From Shewanella eurypsychrophilus (lineage in GTDB: Bacteria > Pseudomonadota > Gammaproteobacteria > Enterobacterales > Shewanellaceae): DNA of 64,000 nt. This document shows positions 10,705 to 19,441 of the stretch, one piece after another. Below the pieces are notes generated by a model that had not been told where the DNA came from, made no database searches, and saw only the letters and a list, made by a program, of their open reading frames with translations. The translations under genes and the position numbers were made by a program. The stretch lies in NCBI RefSeq assembly GCF_007004545.3, contig NZ_CP045503.2:4000102-4064101 (forward strand). The letters are read 5' to 3'. The stretch's first letter is position 1, and the number at the start of each line of letters is the position of its first letter.

Positions 10705-10850
10705 ACCTATACTCACAAAACCCTATATCAAACCGCTCCTAATCATTTGTCATTATAGTGAATTGATATTTTCAATCACTATTTAATCCATATTTTTATA
10801 ACTATAAAGAATAGCTAATAACAGAATAAGCAGATGAGGAATAATTTGTT

Positions 10851-10872
10851 ACTTCAGGAAACCTCCTGAAGT
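10851..10872. repeat. perfect 9-bp stem hairpin
   Basis: ACTTCAGGA and TCCTGAAGT flank the loop AACC. There is no T tail, so it is not a typical terminator. It lies in the 300 bases between the MITE and the second DUF3718 gene, where I see no ORF. It could be an operator or an RNA structure in the leader of that gene. Confidence 0.55.
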
Positions 10873-11006
10873 CACTTATAAATTTAGATACACTTAGCTA
10901 CAAATATCATACAGATTTCCGTCGGTTTTCCCGCTTTAATGTAGTCATGTCAATAATCATCATATTTTAAAACAGCTAATCAACCCCGTAACGCTAGGAG
11001 CGACAC

Positions 11007-11351
11007 ATGAAAAAAGTAATGACACTGACGGCATTGATATTAACCTCGTTCACATTCAATGCTTCTGCAGCAATGGAACCAAAACTAGAAAAGAAGCTTA
11101 TTGAGATATGCAAAACAGGTATGAGTGATAATGTGTATAAGTTCAATAAAACGGTAAGAGATTATAAAATCAATAAGCATAGAATATTTCCAAATTTAGT
11201 CTGTAATGGAAAAAGTTTTCACAACTTTGCTATTCATCATGGCTCATACCGTGTTGCAAAACGTATTGAGCCATTTATCCAAGGCAAAACTTCTATTACA
11301 GATTTAGCAATGACCAGCTCAACGTCTCAAGACTTGTCTGTCCATTTTTAA
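11007..11351 (+). CDS. DUF3718-family exported small protein, copy 2
   Basis: A 114-residue paralogue of the gene at 10006-10350 with the same length. It has a signal peptide with cleavage near SAA at residue 22, and the same two cysteines in ICKTG and LVCNG. The mature part is basic and Lys-rich. GCTAGGAGC lies just upstream of the ATG, as in copy 1. Function is unknown; the location is likely periplasmic. It is followed by a terminator shared with the convergent purU. Confidence 0.85.
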   Translation: MKKVMTLTALILTSFTFNASAAMEPKLEKKLIEICKTGMSDNVYKFNKTVRDYKINKHRIFPNLVCNGKSFHNFAIHHGSYRVAKRIEPFIQGKTSITDLAMTSSTSQDLSVHF

Positions 11352-11379
11352 TTATTTAATACATTTTTTAGAGGTGAAT

Positions 11380-11404
11380 AAAAAGGCGCATCAGCGCCTT
11401 TTTA
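11380..11404. terminator. bidirectional terminator between DUF3718 copy 2 and purU
   Basis: AAAAAGGCGC and GCGCCTTTTT form a stem with loop ATCA. The A run and T run on either side let it serve both convergent genes. Confidence 0.85.
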
Positions 11405-11438
11405 TAATTTCATTTTTGACGGATTGATAAAGCTATAT

Positions 11439-12272
11439 TTAAAAAATTACAGTCTTATTACCGTATACAATAACGTCTTCGTTTAACACCAACTGTAATG
11501 CCTTGCTTAGTACACTCTTTTCAACATCTCGACCATTTTTTGCTAAATCTTCAGCACTGTAACTATGGTCAACATGAATGACGTCTTGCTTAATGATGGG
11601 TCCTTCATCTAAACAGTTGTTCACAAAATGTGCCGTTGCGCCAATAATTTTAACCCCTCTTTCCCAAGCCTGTCGATAGGGAGAAGCGCCTATGAATGCT
11701 GGCAGGAATGAGTGATGGATATTAATAATGCGGTTTGGGTAATAAGCCACAAACTCAGGGGTCAAAATTCGCATAAATTTAGCAAGTACAAGGTAATCAG
11801 GAGCATAAGTCTCAATAACCTCATTCATTTTTTGTTCATGTTCAAGACGCGTGAGATCTTGATGAGAGATGAAATGAAATGGGATATCGAACTTGTCAGC
11901 AAGTGGTTTAAGATTATCGTAATTACCTACAATTGCAGCGATCTCAACATCTAGACCACCATAGTAGGCTTTCATCAATATATCGCCGAGACAATGCGCC
12001 TCTTTAGTGACCATGATGACCACTTTTTTTGTCCCTAAACTGACAAGTTTTACGTGACTCGTTTTAGGTAATACCTCATTTAAATCCGTTATTATACTAG
12101 CATCATTAAACTCTCCCTCAAGTTCAGTCCGCATAAAGAAGCGTCCTTGTTGATTATCAACAAACTCACTATTTTTAATAATATTCAGCTGATGATTAAA
12201 ACAAACGCCCGTGATCTTACTAATAAGTCCCTGTGCATCCGCACAATCCGTTATCAACACTTTTCTTTCCAT
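11439..12272 (-). CDS. purU: formyltetrahydrofolate deformylase
   Basis: Hydrolyses 10-formyl-tetrahydrofolate to formate and THF, balancing one-carbon pools and supplying formate for PurT. The 277-residue product has an N-terminal ACT domain (about residues 1-85, starting VLITDCADAQGLISKITG) and a formyltransferase-fold catalytic domain. The latter includes NIHHSFLPAFIGASPYRQA near residue 185 and the downstream Asp in FVNNCLDEGPII. The start ATG has AAGGGGTGAG upstream. It is monocistronic as far as can be seen. Confidence 0.96.
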   Translation of the reverse strand: MERKVLITDCADAQGLISKITGVCFNHQLNIIKNSEFVDNQQGRFFMRTELEGEFNDASIITDLNEVLPKTSHVKLVSLGTKKVVIMVTKEAHCLGDILMKAYYGGLDVEIAAIVGNYDNLKPLADKFDIPFHFISHQDLTRLEHEQKMNEVIETYAPDYLVLAKFMRILTPEFVAYYPNRIINIHHSFLPAFIGASPYRQAWERGVKIIGATAHFVNNCLDEGPIIKQDVIHVDHSYSAEDLAKNGRDVEKSVLSKALQLVLNEDVIVYGNKTVIF

Positions 12273-12322
12273 TGCTCACCCCTTAATTCATAAAACTAAA
12301 ATCTAAAATCTGTCGCTGCATA

Positions 12323-13792
12323 TCAGGAGCGAGTGTCGATATAACGTTGGAGTAATCGGCGCAAACTTTCAGCTTTAGTGCCATAAACAACCTGCACTCC
12401 ATTACCGACAATCACTACGCCTTTGGCACCGAGTTGTTCTAATCTAACTTTATCGACTAAAGTAGGTTTCTTTACGCTAACCCTTAACCGCGTTAAACAT
12501 GCATTCAAATCCGCAATATTATCTGCGCCACCTAAAGCATTTATAATCGTTCTAAGGCTTGCTTTAACTTGCTCCTCCCCTTCTATTCTGCCAGGCGTCT
12601 TCAGATTAAAGAGTAAAATAGAACCCCGAAAAACTAAATAATAAATAAGAGCAGTGATTGGCCCTAGGATAAGAAACCATTCCGTATTGCTTGATTGATT
12701 AAATAATAAAGAAAAATCGACCAATCCATGTGAAAAAACGACACTGTGATGAATATCTAACGAAATACATATTGCATAAGCAAGTCCAGTCATGATCGCA
12801 TGCAAGAGAAATAACAGTGGTGCCACAAACATAAAAGCAAACTCAATGGGTTCAGTCACGCCCGTTAACCAACTTGCTGAAGCAGCTGATATCATAATAC
12901 CGGCGACCCGGTTTCTTTGATTTTTGTCCGCACAGCGCCAAATCGCAATCGCAGCAGCTGGGAGTCCCCACATTTTTATTAAATATCCCCCCGCTAAATT
13001 ACCGGCTAACGGATCACCAGCAAGGTACCTGGCAACTTCACCTCGAATCACCTCACCATCTTTCACAAACTGGCCCATTTCCAAATAAAATGGTGCATTC
13101 CATATATGATGTAAACCTAAGGGGATTAATAATCTCTCTACCATTCCATACAGTGCAAATGCTGCAGCTGGTTTCTGATATACCACCCAGTTTGAGAAGT
13201 TTTCTATTTGCAAAGATAAAGTTGGCCATATATGAATGAGCAAATAGGAAAGTGTAATGCACAAGGGGATCATCAGTAATGGCGCACTTCTGCGTCCTTC
13301 AAAAAATGAAAATACGGCAGGAAGCCGAACATTCTCGCTTTGTTTAACAGCAAGACAAGTCACACTTCCAACTAACATACCACCAGCGATGCCAGTATCT
13401 ATCGTATTGAGTCCCCACAACATTCGCGTCGAGAGCCCATAAACATCGGCTAAGGCAGCCATACTTGAAAGGTAAACACCAAAACCAAAAACAGCCGTAA
13501 ATGCCGCGATCCCTTGGTCTTTACAAAAACCAATAGAGACAGCAACGGCAAATAACATTGGCATCATAGAAAAAATTAAATTTCCGACGGCCAGCATCAC
13601 TAGAGAAATAGTTTCGGGAATAAAAGGTAACGGGTTAGATGCAAGGCCTATCATCACCCCCGCTGCGGGTAAAATAGCAATAGGAATGAGTAAGGCTTGA
13701 CTTAATCTTTGTGCAAATTTAAACCAATGCTTGCTTATATATTTTAAGCAACGATTTCCATGTCGTTCAATGCGTTCCAACTTAACATCCAT
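12323..13792 (-). CDS. PTS glucose-family transporter, fused EIIC-EIIB
   Basis: Sugar uptake with concomitant phosphorylation at the inner membrane. The 489-residue product has an EIIC membrane domain (residues about 25-390, with many hydrophobic helices and GVTEPIEFAFMFVAPLL typical of the glucose/GlcNAc/maltose class). A C-terminal EIIB domain follows (about 405-489), with phospho-acceptor Cys432 in NACLTRLRV. No EIIA domain is present, so it would borrow one, typically Crr. The ORF start overlaps the flavodoxin gene by 49 bases with only a weak GAAG ribosome-binding site, so it may be translationally coupled. The exact sugar cannot be told. Confidence 0.88.
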   Translation of the reverse strand: MDVKLERIERHGNRCLKYISKHWFKFAQRLSQALLIPIAILPAAGVMIGLASNPLPFIPETISLVMLAVGNLIFSMMPMLFAVAVSIGFCKDQGIAAFTAVFGFGVYLSSMAALADVYGLSTRMLWGLNTIDTGIAGGMLVGSVTCLAVKQSENVRLPAVFSFFEGRRSAPLLMIPLCITLSYLLIHIWPTLSLQIENFSNWVVYQKPAAAFALYGMVERLLIPLGLHHIWNAPFYLEMGQFVKDGEVIRGEVARYLAGDPLAGNLAGGYLIKMWGLPAAAIAIWRCADKNQRNRVAGIMISAASASWLTGVTEPIEFAFMFVAPLLFLLHAIMTGLAYAICISLDIHHSVVFSHGLVDFSLLFNQSSNTEWFLILGPITALIYYLVFRGSILLFNLKTPGRIEGEEQVKASLRTIINALGGADNIADLNACLTRLRVSVKKPTLVDKVRLEQLGAKGVVIVGNGVQVVYGTKAESLRRLLQRYIDTRS

Positions 13793-14208
13793 TTTTTCGC
13801 TTCAACCTCAGGTTCCATTGTTTCACAAGCATCAATTTTTAACAGCTCACCCACTCGTGTGGCACCAAGCTCGGTTAATAACTCATCAAATTGAACCCCT
13901 GCACCACAAAAAGTCTCATAACTAGAATCGCCAAGTGCAATGACACCATATTTTAATTGCGGCAAGTAAGGCGCTGTAGACTTCATGGTTTCAAACCAAG
14001 GCTGTATATCTTCTGGTACATCGCCTTGGCCTGTGGTGGAGCAAATGACTAGCAATAACTCACCTTGTGGAGGTACAAAGCCATCAAGTTGATCATGCAT
14101 CAAAAGTGATACTTCTCTCCCTTGATCCTTAAGCAAAGAGCTCAAGGTTTCAGCGACGAATTGAGCATTTCCATAGACAGTTCCAAATACCAGATTCACT
14201 TTTTTCAT
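13744..14208 (-). CDS. flavodoxin (YqcA/MioC-like)
   Basis: A 154-residue FMN-binding electron carrier. The phosphate-binding loop is at the N-terminus (FGTVYGNAQFVAE). CSTTGQGDVPEDIQPW and ALGDSSYETFCGAG are the two isoalloxazine loops. It lies downstream of yqcC and truC; the E. coli flavodoxin gene yqcA occupies the same place, which supports YqcA rather than MioC. Its partner is unknown. It overlaps the downstream PTS gene by 49 bases. Confidence 0.9.
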   Translation of the reverse strand: MKKVNLVFGTVYGNAQFVAETLSSLLKDQGREVSLLMHDQLDGFVPPQGELLLVICSTTGQGDVPEDIQPWFETMKSTAPYLPQLKYGVIALGDSSYETFCGAGVQFDELLTELGATRVGELLKIDACETMEPEVEAKKWMLSWNALNDMEIVA

Positions 14209-14308
14209 GTTTCAGATCGCCCTGTGACTAATTTAGTTTTATACTTCAAACATACTTTATTGATCGCCTCATGCCAACTTATTCGACTGAAACGTCAAGG
14301 GCCTAAAA

Positions 14309-14500
14309 ATGCGACACTCCAGTAGACAGAAACATTTAAAGCATGTCCACCGTTCGGCTCATATCAGACGTATGCGTTATTTTAGAACCGTACAAAGCGT
14401 AAAAGGTTACGCTTCTGGTCAGGAACTCGCTTCAGACACGAGTTCACCAATGACTAAAGCGACTCCTCAATCTTTGGATAAAGTCGCAGAGCTAAGCTGA
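14309..14500 (+). CDS. possible small basic protein
   Basis: A 63-codon ORF with ATG at 14309 and AAGGG about 10 bases upstream, in the otherwise gene-free gap between truC and the flavodoxin gene. The N-terminal half is very basic and His-rich (RHSSRQKHLKHVHRSAHIRR); the C-terminal half is Ser/Thr-rich and neutral. It is convergent with truC and overlaps its end by 9 bases. I do not recognise it. It could be a real small nucleic-acid-binding protein or a chance ORF. Confidence 0.35.
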   Translation: MRHSSRQKHLKHVHRSAHIRRMRYFRTVQSVKGYASGQELASDTSSPMTKATPQSLDKVAELS

Positions 14501-15403
14501 TTCATTAGTGATTAAGAGTGACTCTTGAGCAGCTAACGCTTCATCTCCCCAGCCAAACTGTTCAAATAAAGTAAGCCATTGCTCTTCTAGTTCGGTCTCG
14601 ATATGCATTCGCACCCCCGTGCGAGGATGTTCAAAAGAGATTTTTTTTGCAATTAACCACAAGCGATTAACCGCAAAGTGCTCCCTAAAAAATTTATTTT
14701 GCTTGCCATCACCATGGGTTGTATCACCCACTATAGGATGCCTTAGATGAGCCATATGTCGTCTAAGCTGATGCTTCCTGCCAGTATGAGGGCTTAACCT
14801 GACAAGCGCATAACGACTTGTCGCATATCTTCCCGAAGAGAATGGGATCTCTGTGTTGAGTAACGGCTGATAGTGGGTGACTGCATCCTGAGCTGCTTTG
14901 TTGGGATCAACATCTTTATCACCTAAGTCATCCAACTCCTGCTTAAGGGCGTAATCTAATGTATCAGCCTCATGCATATTGCCTCTAACGATTGCTAAAT
15001 ACTGTTTTTCAACTGTTTTGGCAGCAAACTGCTCACATAAGACATTGGCCATTTCGCTACTTTTAGCAAATAACAACACCCCTGATGTTGGCCTGTCTAA
15101 GCGGTGAACTGGAAAAACATGACAACCGACTTTATCTCGGGTCAATTGCATCGCAAAAAAACGCTCGCGACGTGCTAGATAAGAACGATGAACAAGAAGG
15201 CCAGCGGGCTTATGAATGACGACAATATCATCATCTTCAAATAAGATATCAATCTCAGGGGCAATCTCTTCTTCGCATTCCTCAGCAACAAGCAAATTGT
15301 CATGCTGTGAAAGACCAGTCTCTGTTTCAGAGTTAATCTCTTTACCTTGTTCTGTTAGGTTTACTTGTTTATCTTGGTTCACTGAGAAATTTATCCAAAT
15401 CAT
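14492..15403 (-). CDS. truC: tRNA pseudouridine(65) synthase
   Basis: Converts U65 to pseudouridine in the tRNA T stem. RluA/TruC family; the catalytic Asp103 lies in HRLDRPTSGVLLF. KPAGLLVHRS near residue 65, LSPHTGRKHQLRRHMAHL and HPIVGDTTHGDG follow in family order. At 303 residues it is about 45 longer than E. coli TruC. The extra N-terminus is acidic and low in complexity, so the true start could be later, but no better codon is evident. It overlaps the end of yqcC by 35 bases. Confidence 0.93.
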   Translation of the reverse strand: MIWINFSVNQDKQVNLTEQGKEINSETETGLSQHDNLLVAEECEEEIAPEIDILFEDDDIVVIHKPAGLLVHRSYLARRERFFAMQLTRDKVGCHVFPVHRLDRPTSGVLLFAKSSEMANVLCEQFAAKTVEKQYLAIVRGNMHEADTLDYALKQELDDLGDKDVDPNKAAQDAVTHYQPLLNTEIPFSSGRYATSRYALVRLSPHTGRKHQLRRHMAHLRHPIVGDTTHGDGKQNKFFREHFAVNRLWLIAKKISFEHPRTGVRMHIETELEEQWLTLFEQFGWGDEALAAQESLLITNESA

Positions 15404-15689
15404 CGAGAATAATAATTAATGTATGCCGTTCAACTAGTGCATTCCACACATGATGAGCCATTGGGGCAACCGAAATATTACTTGGTAAAGCTTGCTTATT
15501 AGCAATCAAGATCTTCATTTTAGGAATGAAAATAAACTGTAACCAGTTTTCGAACGACATAGACTCGCAACAGAAAGGTGTCGTATCAAGCATTGCTTCT
15601 TTTGAAGGGCAATCTTTAGACCATAGCGAGTGACGTGTTAACTCATCCTCTAAATTTTGCAGCTTGCGACTCGTCTCTTTATACAACAC
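15369..15689 (-). CDS. yqcC: YqcC-family (DUF446) protein
   Basis: A small cytosolic protein of unknown function, always next to truC in gammaproteobacteria. I place the start at the GTG at 15689, giving 106 residues like the family. It has GGA upstream, whereas the longer ORF would begin with a TTG at 15731 without a ribosome-binding site. The family core is recognisable as TTPFCCESMSFENWLQFIFI and then NISVAPMAHH. It is the first gene of the yqcC-truC-flavodoxin set and overlaps truC. Confidence 0.82.
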   Translation of the reverse strand: MLYKETSRKLQNLEDELTRHSLWSKDCPSKEAMLDTTPFCCESMSFENWLQFIFIPKMKILIANKQALPSNISVAPMAHHVWNALVERHTLIIILDDLDKFLSEPR

Positions 15690-15845
15690 AATTCCGTCCA
15701 ACGTTAACTCTGATATAGCCTTAAATAACAAATTATGATGAAAAGCATTAAGGCATCATATTTAGCACACAATAATACCATCTCCCCCCACTTCTCCCTA
15801 TAATAGTCACCATTACATTACGGATCTCAGTGTTATGGCAGCGAA

Positions 15846-16859
15846 ATGACAGAAATAACCACCCTCAGCCAGTTTTTAGCAACAGCAAATACCCAGTTCC
15901 AAGTTTATGACATGGGCAGAAGAGTACAAAACATCGATGTCATGGCGTTTCATCAATTCGAGAATTTAGCAGCGCCTTACCCTTATCCCATCCAAGGTCA
16001 TGCTCAATTTGCAGTCGTCTTTTGGGATAAGAGCCAACAGCACTATATTTGGTTTCTCAAATTGCCTTTGGATGAACGCGGCTTATTATCACCGGCACCC
16101 AGAACTCAATTCATAAAAATGATTATTGAAGCCCTAGGTCGAGATCCGACAAAGGAGCTAACGGAAGAAGAGCAACAGAGGCTCGCAAATCATCCCTTTG
16201 CCTTTAAACCAACCTCAGAAAAACTGGCATTATTTAATGCATTAGTCAGAAAGCAACTCGATAGGAGTGCATCACCCCAATATGAATTTGCTTATCAGTA
16301 TATTTCAGGACAAATAGATGCCGACAAATGGCAACAAGTTGGCTTACAGGGCATAGCAGATATTTGCGTTAGAGCAAACGAGCTTGATCACTCAAAACAG
16401 CTAATCAATAATTTTGAATCCAGCTCATTGGAAGTCCAGATAGCTGTATGTCAGTGTTTAGAGCACCTAACGATTGAACCAAAGCTAGCTGATAAGGTAT
16501 TTGAACATCTATTAAAAGTCGACAGTTCACATAAGCTCTTCTTTTTGCGTGCCTTAGCATCAAACAAAGTGCTATCTCAACAAGCTATATCGCACTTAAA
16601 AGAGCATCAGCTTTTAGATGCTGAAGCATTAATCACAATCGCAGCCAGAAACTGGATAGCATTGACAGATGATCTTACTCGCACTGTTTTCCTAGAAGCT
16701 TTATCCTTACAGGAACAACACTTTTTTAATCAAATTTTTGCTGATATTGTGGCGATACCGGTTTTAAGAGCTCAAATACTCGCTGAACTTCGTAACCCTA
16801 ATCGAAGCCCACAACTGGCAACCGCTATTGGTGGTTTATTCAAGGTAATAAAATCATGA
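15846..16859 (+). CDS. DUF3549 family protein
   Basis: A 337-residue cytosolic protein beginning with ITTLSQFLATANTQFQVYDM, which I recognise as the N-terminus of the DUF3549 family found in Shewanella, Vibrio and relatives. The C-terminal two thirds are alpha-helical with HEAT-like spacing. No catalytic motif is evident and function is unknown. It is divergent from yqcC and overlaps the next gene by four bases (ATGA), so the pair is cotranscribed. Confidence 0.88.
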   Translation: MTEITTLSQFLATANTQFQVYDMGRRVQNIDVMAFHQFENLAAPYPYPIQGHAQFAVVFWDKSQQHYIWFLKLPLDERGLLSPAPRTQFIKMIIEALGRDPTKELTEEEQQRLANHPFAFKPTSEKLALFNALVRKQLDRSASPQYEFAYQYISGQIDADKWQQVGLQGIADICVRANELDHSKQLINNFESSSLEVQIAVCQCLEHLTIEPKLADKVFEHLLKVDSSHKLFFLRALASNKVLSQQAISHLKEHQLLDAEALITIAARNWIALTDDLTRTVFLEALSLQEQHFFNQIFADIVAIPVLRAQILAELRNPNRSPQLATAIGGLFKVIKS

Positions 16860-17245
16860 TGACAGACTTTATATTTTTTGTAGCCCTCATTGTCATTGCC
16901 GCGTTTTTTTGGCAATTACGACAAATGGCAGAAATTAGCCGTATCTTTTCACAGAAAGAATGTCAGAAGCAAAAAGTACAATTACTTGCTATTGCTATGG
17001 AATCAGCAAGACCAAGTATAGGCGGTAACAGTGGACTCACCTGGAAAGCCAAGTACATTCTTGAATTTAGCACGGATGGCATAAATCAATATAAAGCAGA
17101 ACTCTGGATGCATGGCAAAAAAATTCAAAAAATTAAATGGCCTATTTTCCCGGAGCCAGAATGGATGGACGCCCCTGAATCACGAGGTTCCGTCGGGGGA
17201 AGTTGCGGCTCTCGAGGCAGTTGTAATACAGGTAAATGTAAATAG
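16856..17245 (+). CDS. DUF3301 family membrane-anchored protein
   Basis: 129 residues: one N-terminal transmembrane helix (about residues 5-22), then a cytosolic domain with WKAKYILEFSTDG and ELWMHGKKI typical of DUF3301. The Gly/Ser/Cys-rich tail (residues 110-129) has four cysteines, two of them in GGSCGSRGSC. The tail could bind metal. Its start overlaps the DUF3549 stop (ATGA). Function is unknown. Confidence 0.88.
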   Translation: MMTDFIFFVALIVIAAFFWQLRQMAEISRIFSQKECQKQKVQLLAIAMESARPSIGGNSGLTWKAKYILEFSTDGINQYKAELWMHGKKIQKIKWPIFPEPEWMDAPESRGSVGGSCGSRGSCNTGKCK

Positions 17246-17273
17246 CTGTAAATAGACAAAACCTATAGATAAG

Positions 17274-17305
17274 AAAAAGCGCGGCTTCTAGAAGCCGCGC
17301 TTTTT
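17274..17305. terminator. strong palindromic terminator after DUF3301
   Basis: A 15-bp perfect stem (AAAAAGCGCGGCTTC and its complement) with a 2-base TA loop. It ends in TTTTT and could act in both directions. It lies 28 bases after the DUF3301 stop. Confidence 0.92.
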
Positions 17306-17338
17306 GTCTCTTTTTGTTAAGCAATCCTGCTATTTATT

Positions 17339-17960
17339 GTGCTCCCTGCACCATCCATGCGTTTAATGTGCTCCTTGCATCATCCATGTAACGTCCTGTC
17401 AGTTCCTTGTATCAACCTAAATAAAATAAGTCGTTACTTTCCTTAACTCTCAGCAAATCCATTTACCGAGCTAACTCATCCATAAGTGTGTCCATAAGTT
17501 CATCCTTGTGTATCCTTTCAGTTCCCTTTACTCGATAATCCATTAACCGAGCTGACTCATTCCATGAGCGTGTCCCTGAGTACATCCTTGTGTATCCTTT
17601 CAGTTCCCTTTACTCGATAATCCATTAACCGAGCTAACTCATTCCATGAGCGTGTCCCTGATTTCATCCTTGTGTATCCTTTCAGTTCCCTTTACTCGAT
17701 AATCCATTAACCGAGCTAACTCATTCCATGAGCGGGTCCTATATCATCCCTGTAGTATCCATTCTGTACAATCCTTGTATACAGTCTTCCAGACTATAAA
17801 CTTTCCATCCTGGATAATCTTGCTTCCATTACTAATAAGTCACCCTCAATCCTAGAGAGTCTCATCCTTGATTGAATCCATTCAGTGCTGTTCCTTCAGT
17901 CACTATCGATCTTCCTGATCTCGGTATCCATTCCCTTCATGCATTTCCTTGTACGAGTTA
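17339..17960. repeat. 82-bp tandem repeats in a gene-free kilobase
   Basis: Three near-identical units start at 17501, 17583 and 17665 (period 82), and a decaying fourth starts at 17745. Each begins CATCCTTGTGTATCCTTTCA. Degenerate flanking copies of TCCTTG/ATCCAT words extend from 17339 to about 17960, including a 29-base pair of units at 17339 and 17368. The 82-bp period is not divisible by three, and no ORF crosses the array, so it is non-coding. The rest of the gap to 18291 holds a near-palindrome (18125-18140), a hairpin around 18185 and a MITE-end-like remnant at 18249-18285. Confidence 0.85.
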
Positions 17961-18248
17961 AATTCTAGAGGAAAAGAAAGATATTTTTGTCTAAATACTA
18001 AACATTAACATTGGTGGTAAATATTCGTCACAAACAAGGAGTCAGTAAGACGTTGTATTTTATTATAAAAACCAATCAAGTGAGGTTATACCATCACTAA
18101 ATAATCCCCATATCTTACAACGATGTGAGAGATCTCTTACACGCTCACAAGCAATAACAGATATAGACAGCTATCCGTAGTTAGTTTGGTTTCAAAACTA
18201 AACCTGACAAATCCTTCCTAGCCCGTTATATATGCCCGTAGGAAAGCC

Positions 18249-18285
18249 GAAACCAATAAATTAAGTGATCATACATTCAGTGGAA
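18249..18285. repeat. short remnant resembling a MITE end
   Basis: The stretch ACCAATAAATTAAGTGATC then CATTCAGTGGAATGGGTATTAT resembles the right end of the element at 10432-10704 read in reverse (CCATTAAATAAGTGACC, then CATTCAGCGGG). It looks like a deleted copy with only the tips left. Similarity was judged by eye. Confidence 0.35.
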
Positions 18286-18291
18286 TGGGTA

Positions 18292-18609
18292 TTATTGCCT
18301 GAAAAACCGAGCCACTCTTTGGGCTAACATGACCCAATCAGCAAAAAAGCTGTAGATGGGATATTGAAAAGTAGCGGGTCGATTATTTTCAAAGAAAAAA
18401 TGACCAACCCAAGCGAAGCCATAACCAACAATGGGCATTAAAATTAACAAGGGATAGTACTCAAAATAAATACTCAAAATCAGAAGAGTTAGTACAAAAA
18501 TACTGCCAACATAATGTAAGTTACGGCAGGTTGTATTGCTATGTTGGCTTAAGTAGAAAGGATAAAACTCCTTAAAACTTTGATAACGCTCTGACTCTAA
18601 ATCACTCAT
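18292..18609 (-). CDS. Mpo1-like (DUF962) membrane protein
   Basis: A 105-residue small membrane protein of the DUF962/Mpo1 family. The N-terminal motif HSNTTCRNLHYVGS and the later GHFFFENNRPATF carry the conserved His residues, and two hydrophobic segments lie between them. The yeast member Mpo1 is an iron-dependent dioxygenase acting on 2-hydroxy fatty acids; bacterial members are mostly uncharacterised, so a lipid role here is inference. AGGAAG precedes the ATG. It is 23 bases downstream of the GNAT gene and probably cotranscribed. Confidence 0.85.
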   Translation of the reverse strand: MSDLESERYQSFKEFYPFYLSQHSNTTCRNLHYVGSIFVLTLLILSIYFEYYPLLILMPIVGYGFAWVGHFFFENNRPATFQYPIYSFFADWVMLAQRVARFFRQ

Positions 18610-18632
18610 ATTACTTCCTACACTTTAATGGC

Positions 18633-19277
18633 TTATTCACTGTCTCTGCCCCGGTAAAATAATAGTTCACCTTGAACTTTACCGATAAACAGGTTCTCTA
18701 TAACGGCAAAACCATGTTGACTAAAAAGTTGAGCATGTTGATGTTCACTGGCAAAAACACCCACTCCATCCAGTTCTGGTTGCTCATCACACCAGCTCAT
18801 AACTGCTTGGACTAGTTGTCCACCTAATCCTTTATTCTGTTCCACTGGCGATATTGCAATAAACTGTAATATGCCACAATGAGAGCTAGGCAGATGCTCT
18901 AACAAACATGTTTCCTTTTTGATTAAAGCTTGTGTGGATTGCCAACCAGTACTGATCAACATTTTTAAGCGCCAGTGCCAATAACGAGATTCGCCTAGAG
19001 GAAGTTGCTGAGTCACAATGCAAGCAACGCCAACCATACGTTGCTCTTCAAATAAACCGATTAAGGTTTGCTCTTGCTGCCATAGCTCGTTTAACTCTTC
19101 TCTTATTGCCCCCCTAAGCTTTTGTTCATACATTGCAAGATTGCCAAAATGCAATGATTCAATAAAAAATGGATCGTCGTGATAGGCGTTATAGAGAATG
19201 GAAGCGGCAACGCGAAGATCTTCTGCTGTTAGGTACACTGCTCGGTAATCTTCTAGAGTTTGATTATCTATTATCAT
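18633..19277 (-). CDS. GNAT-family N-acetyltransferase
   Basis: A 214-residue acetyl-CoA-dependent acetyltransferase of unknown substrate. The acetyl-CoA-binding segment is FIAISPVEQNKGLGGQLVQA (about residues 125-144), and the final strand motif FSQHGFAVIE follows. I choose the ATG at 19277 because AGGGA lies 7 bases upstream; a TTG at 19319 would add 14 residues without a ribosome-binding site. A perfect FNR-type palindrome lies immediately upstream at 19287-19300. Confidence 0.82.
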   Translation of the reverse strand: MIIDNQTLEDYRAVYLTAEDLRVAASILYNAYHDDPFFIESLHFGNLAMYEQKLRGAIREELNELWQQEQTLIGLFEEQRMVGVACIVTQQLPLGESRYWHWRLKMLISTGWQSTQALIKKETCLLEHLPSSHCGILQFIAISPVEQNKGLGGQLVQAVMSWCDEQPELDGVGVFASEHQHAQLFSQHGFAVIENLFIGKVQGELLFYRGRDSE

Positions 19278-19286
19278 TGTCGTCCC

Positions 19287-19300
19287 TTGATCCAGATCAA
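19287..19300. promoter_or_regulatory. FNR/EtrA-type box between GNAT and DUF2789 genes
   Basis: TTGATCCAGATCAA matches the FNR consensus TTGAT-N4-ATCAA exactly. It is 10 bases upstream of the GNAT start, where it would overlap the leader, and 142 bases upstream of the divergent DUF2789 gene. It could act as an operator on the first or an activator on the second. The match is seen directly; regulation is inferred. Confidence 0.5.
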
Positions 19301-19441
19301 TTGACAACCAATGTAGCAAGCTCTATAAAGCGTGTAAATATTAATCACCATTCATACTTTATGCATCAAATTCATAAAGATTGATCCATACTAGTAAATA
19401 GATTCGACGGTTACTCATCACAGCGACAGGAAATCAATATA

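Noticed and set aside
15369-15731. 120-residue yqcC start at TTG 15731
   Set aside because: No ribosome-binding site; the GTG at 15689 gives the family length and has GGA upstream.
17501-17760. CRISPR-like array
   Set aside because: The unit is 82 bp with no unique spacers between short repeats and no cas genes are nearby; it is a plain tandem repeat.
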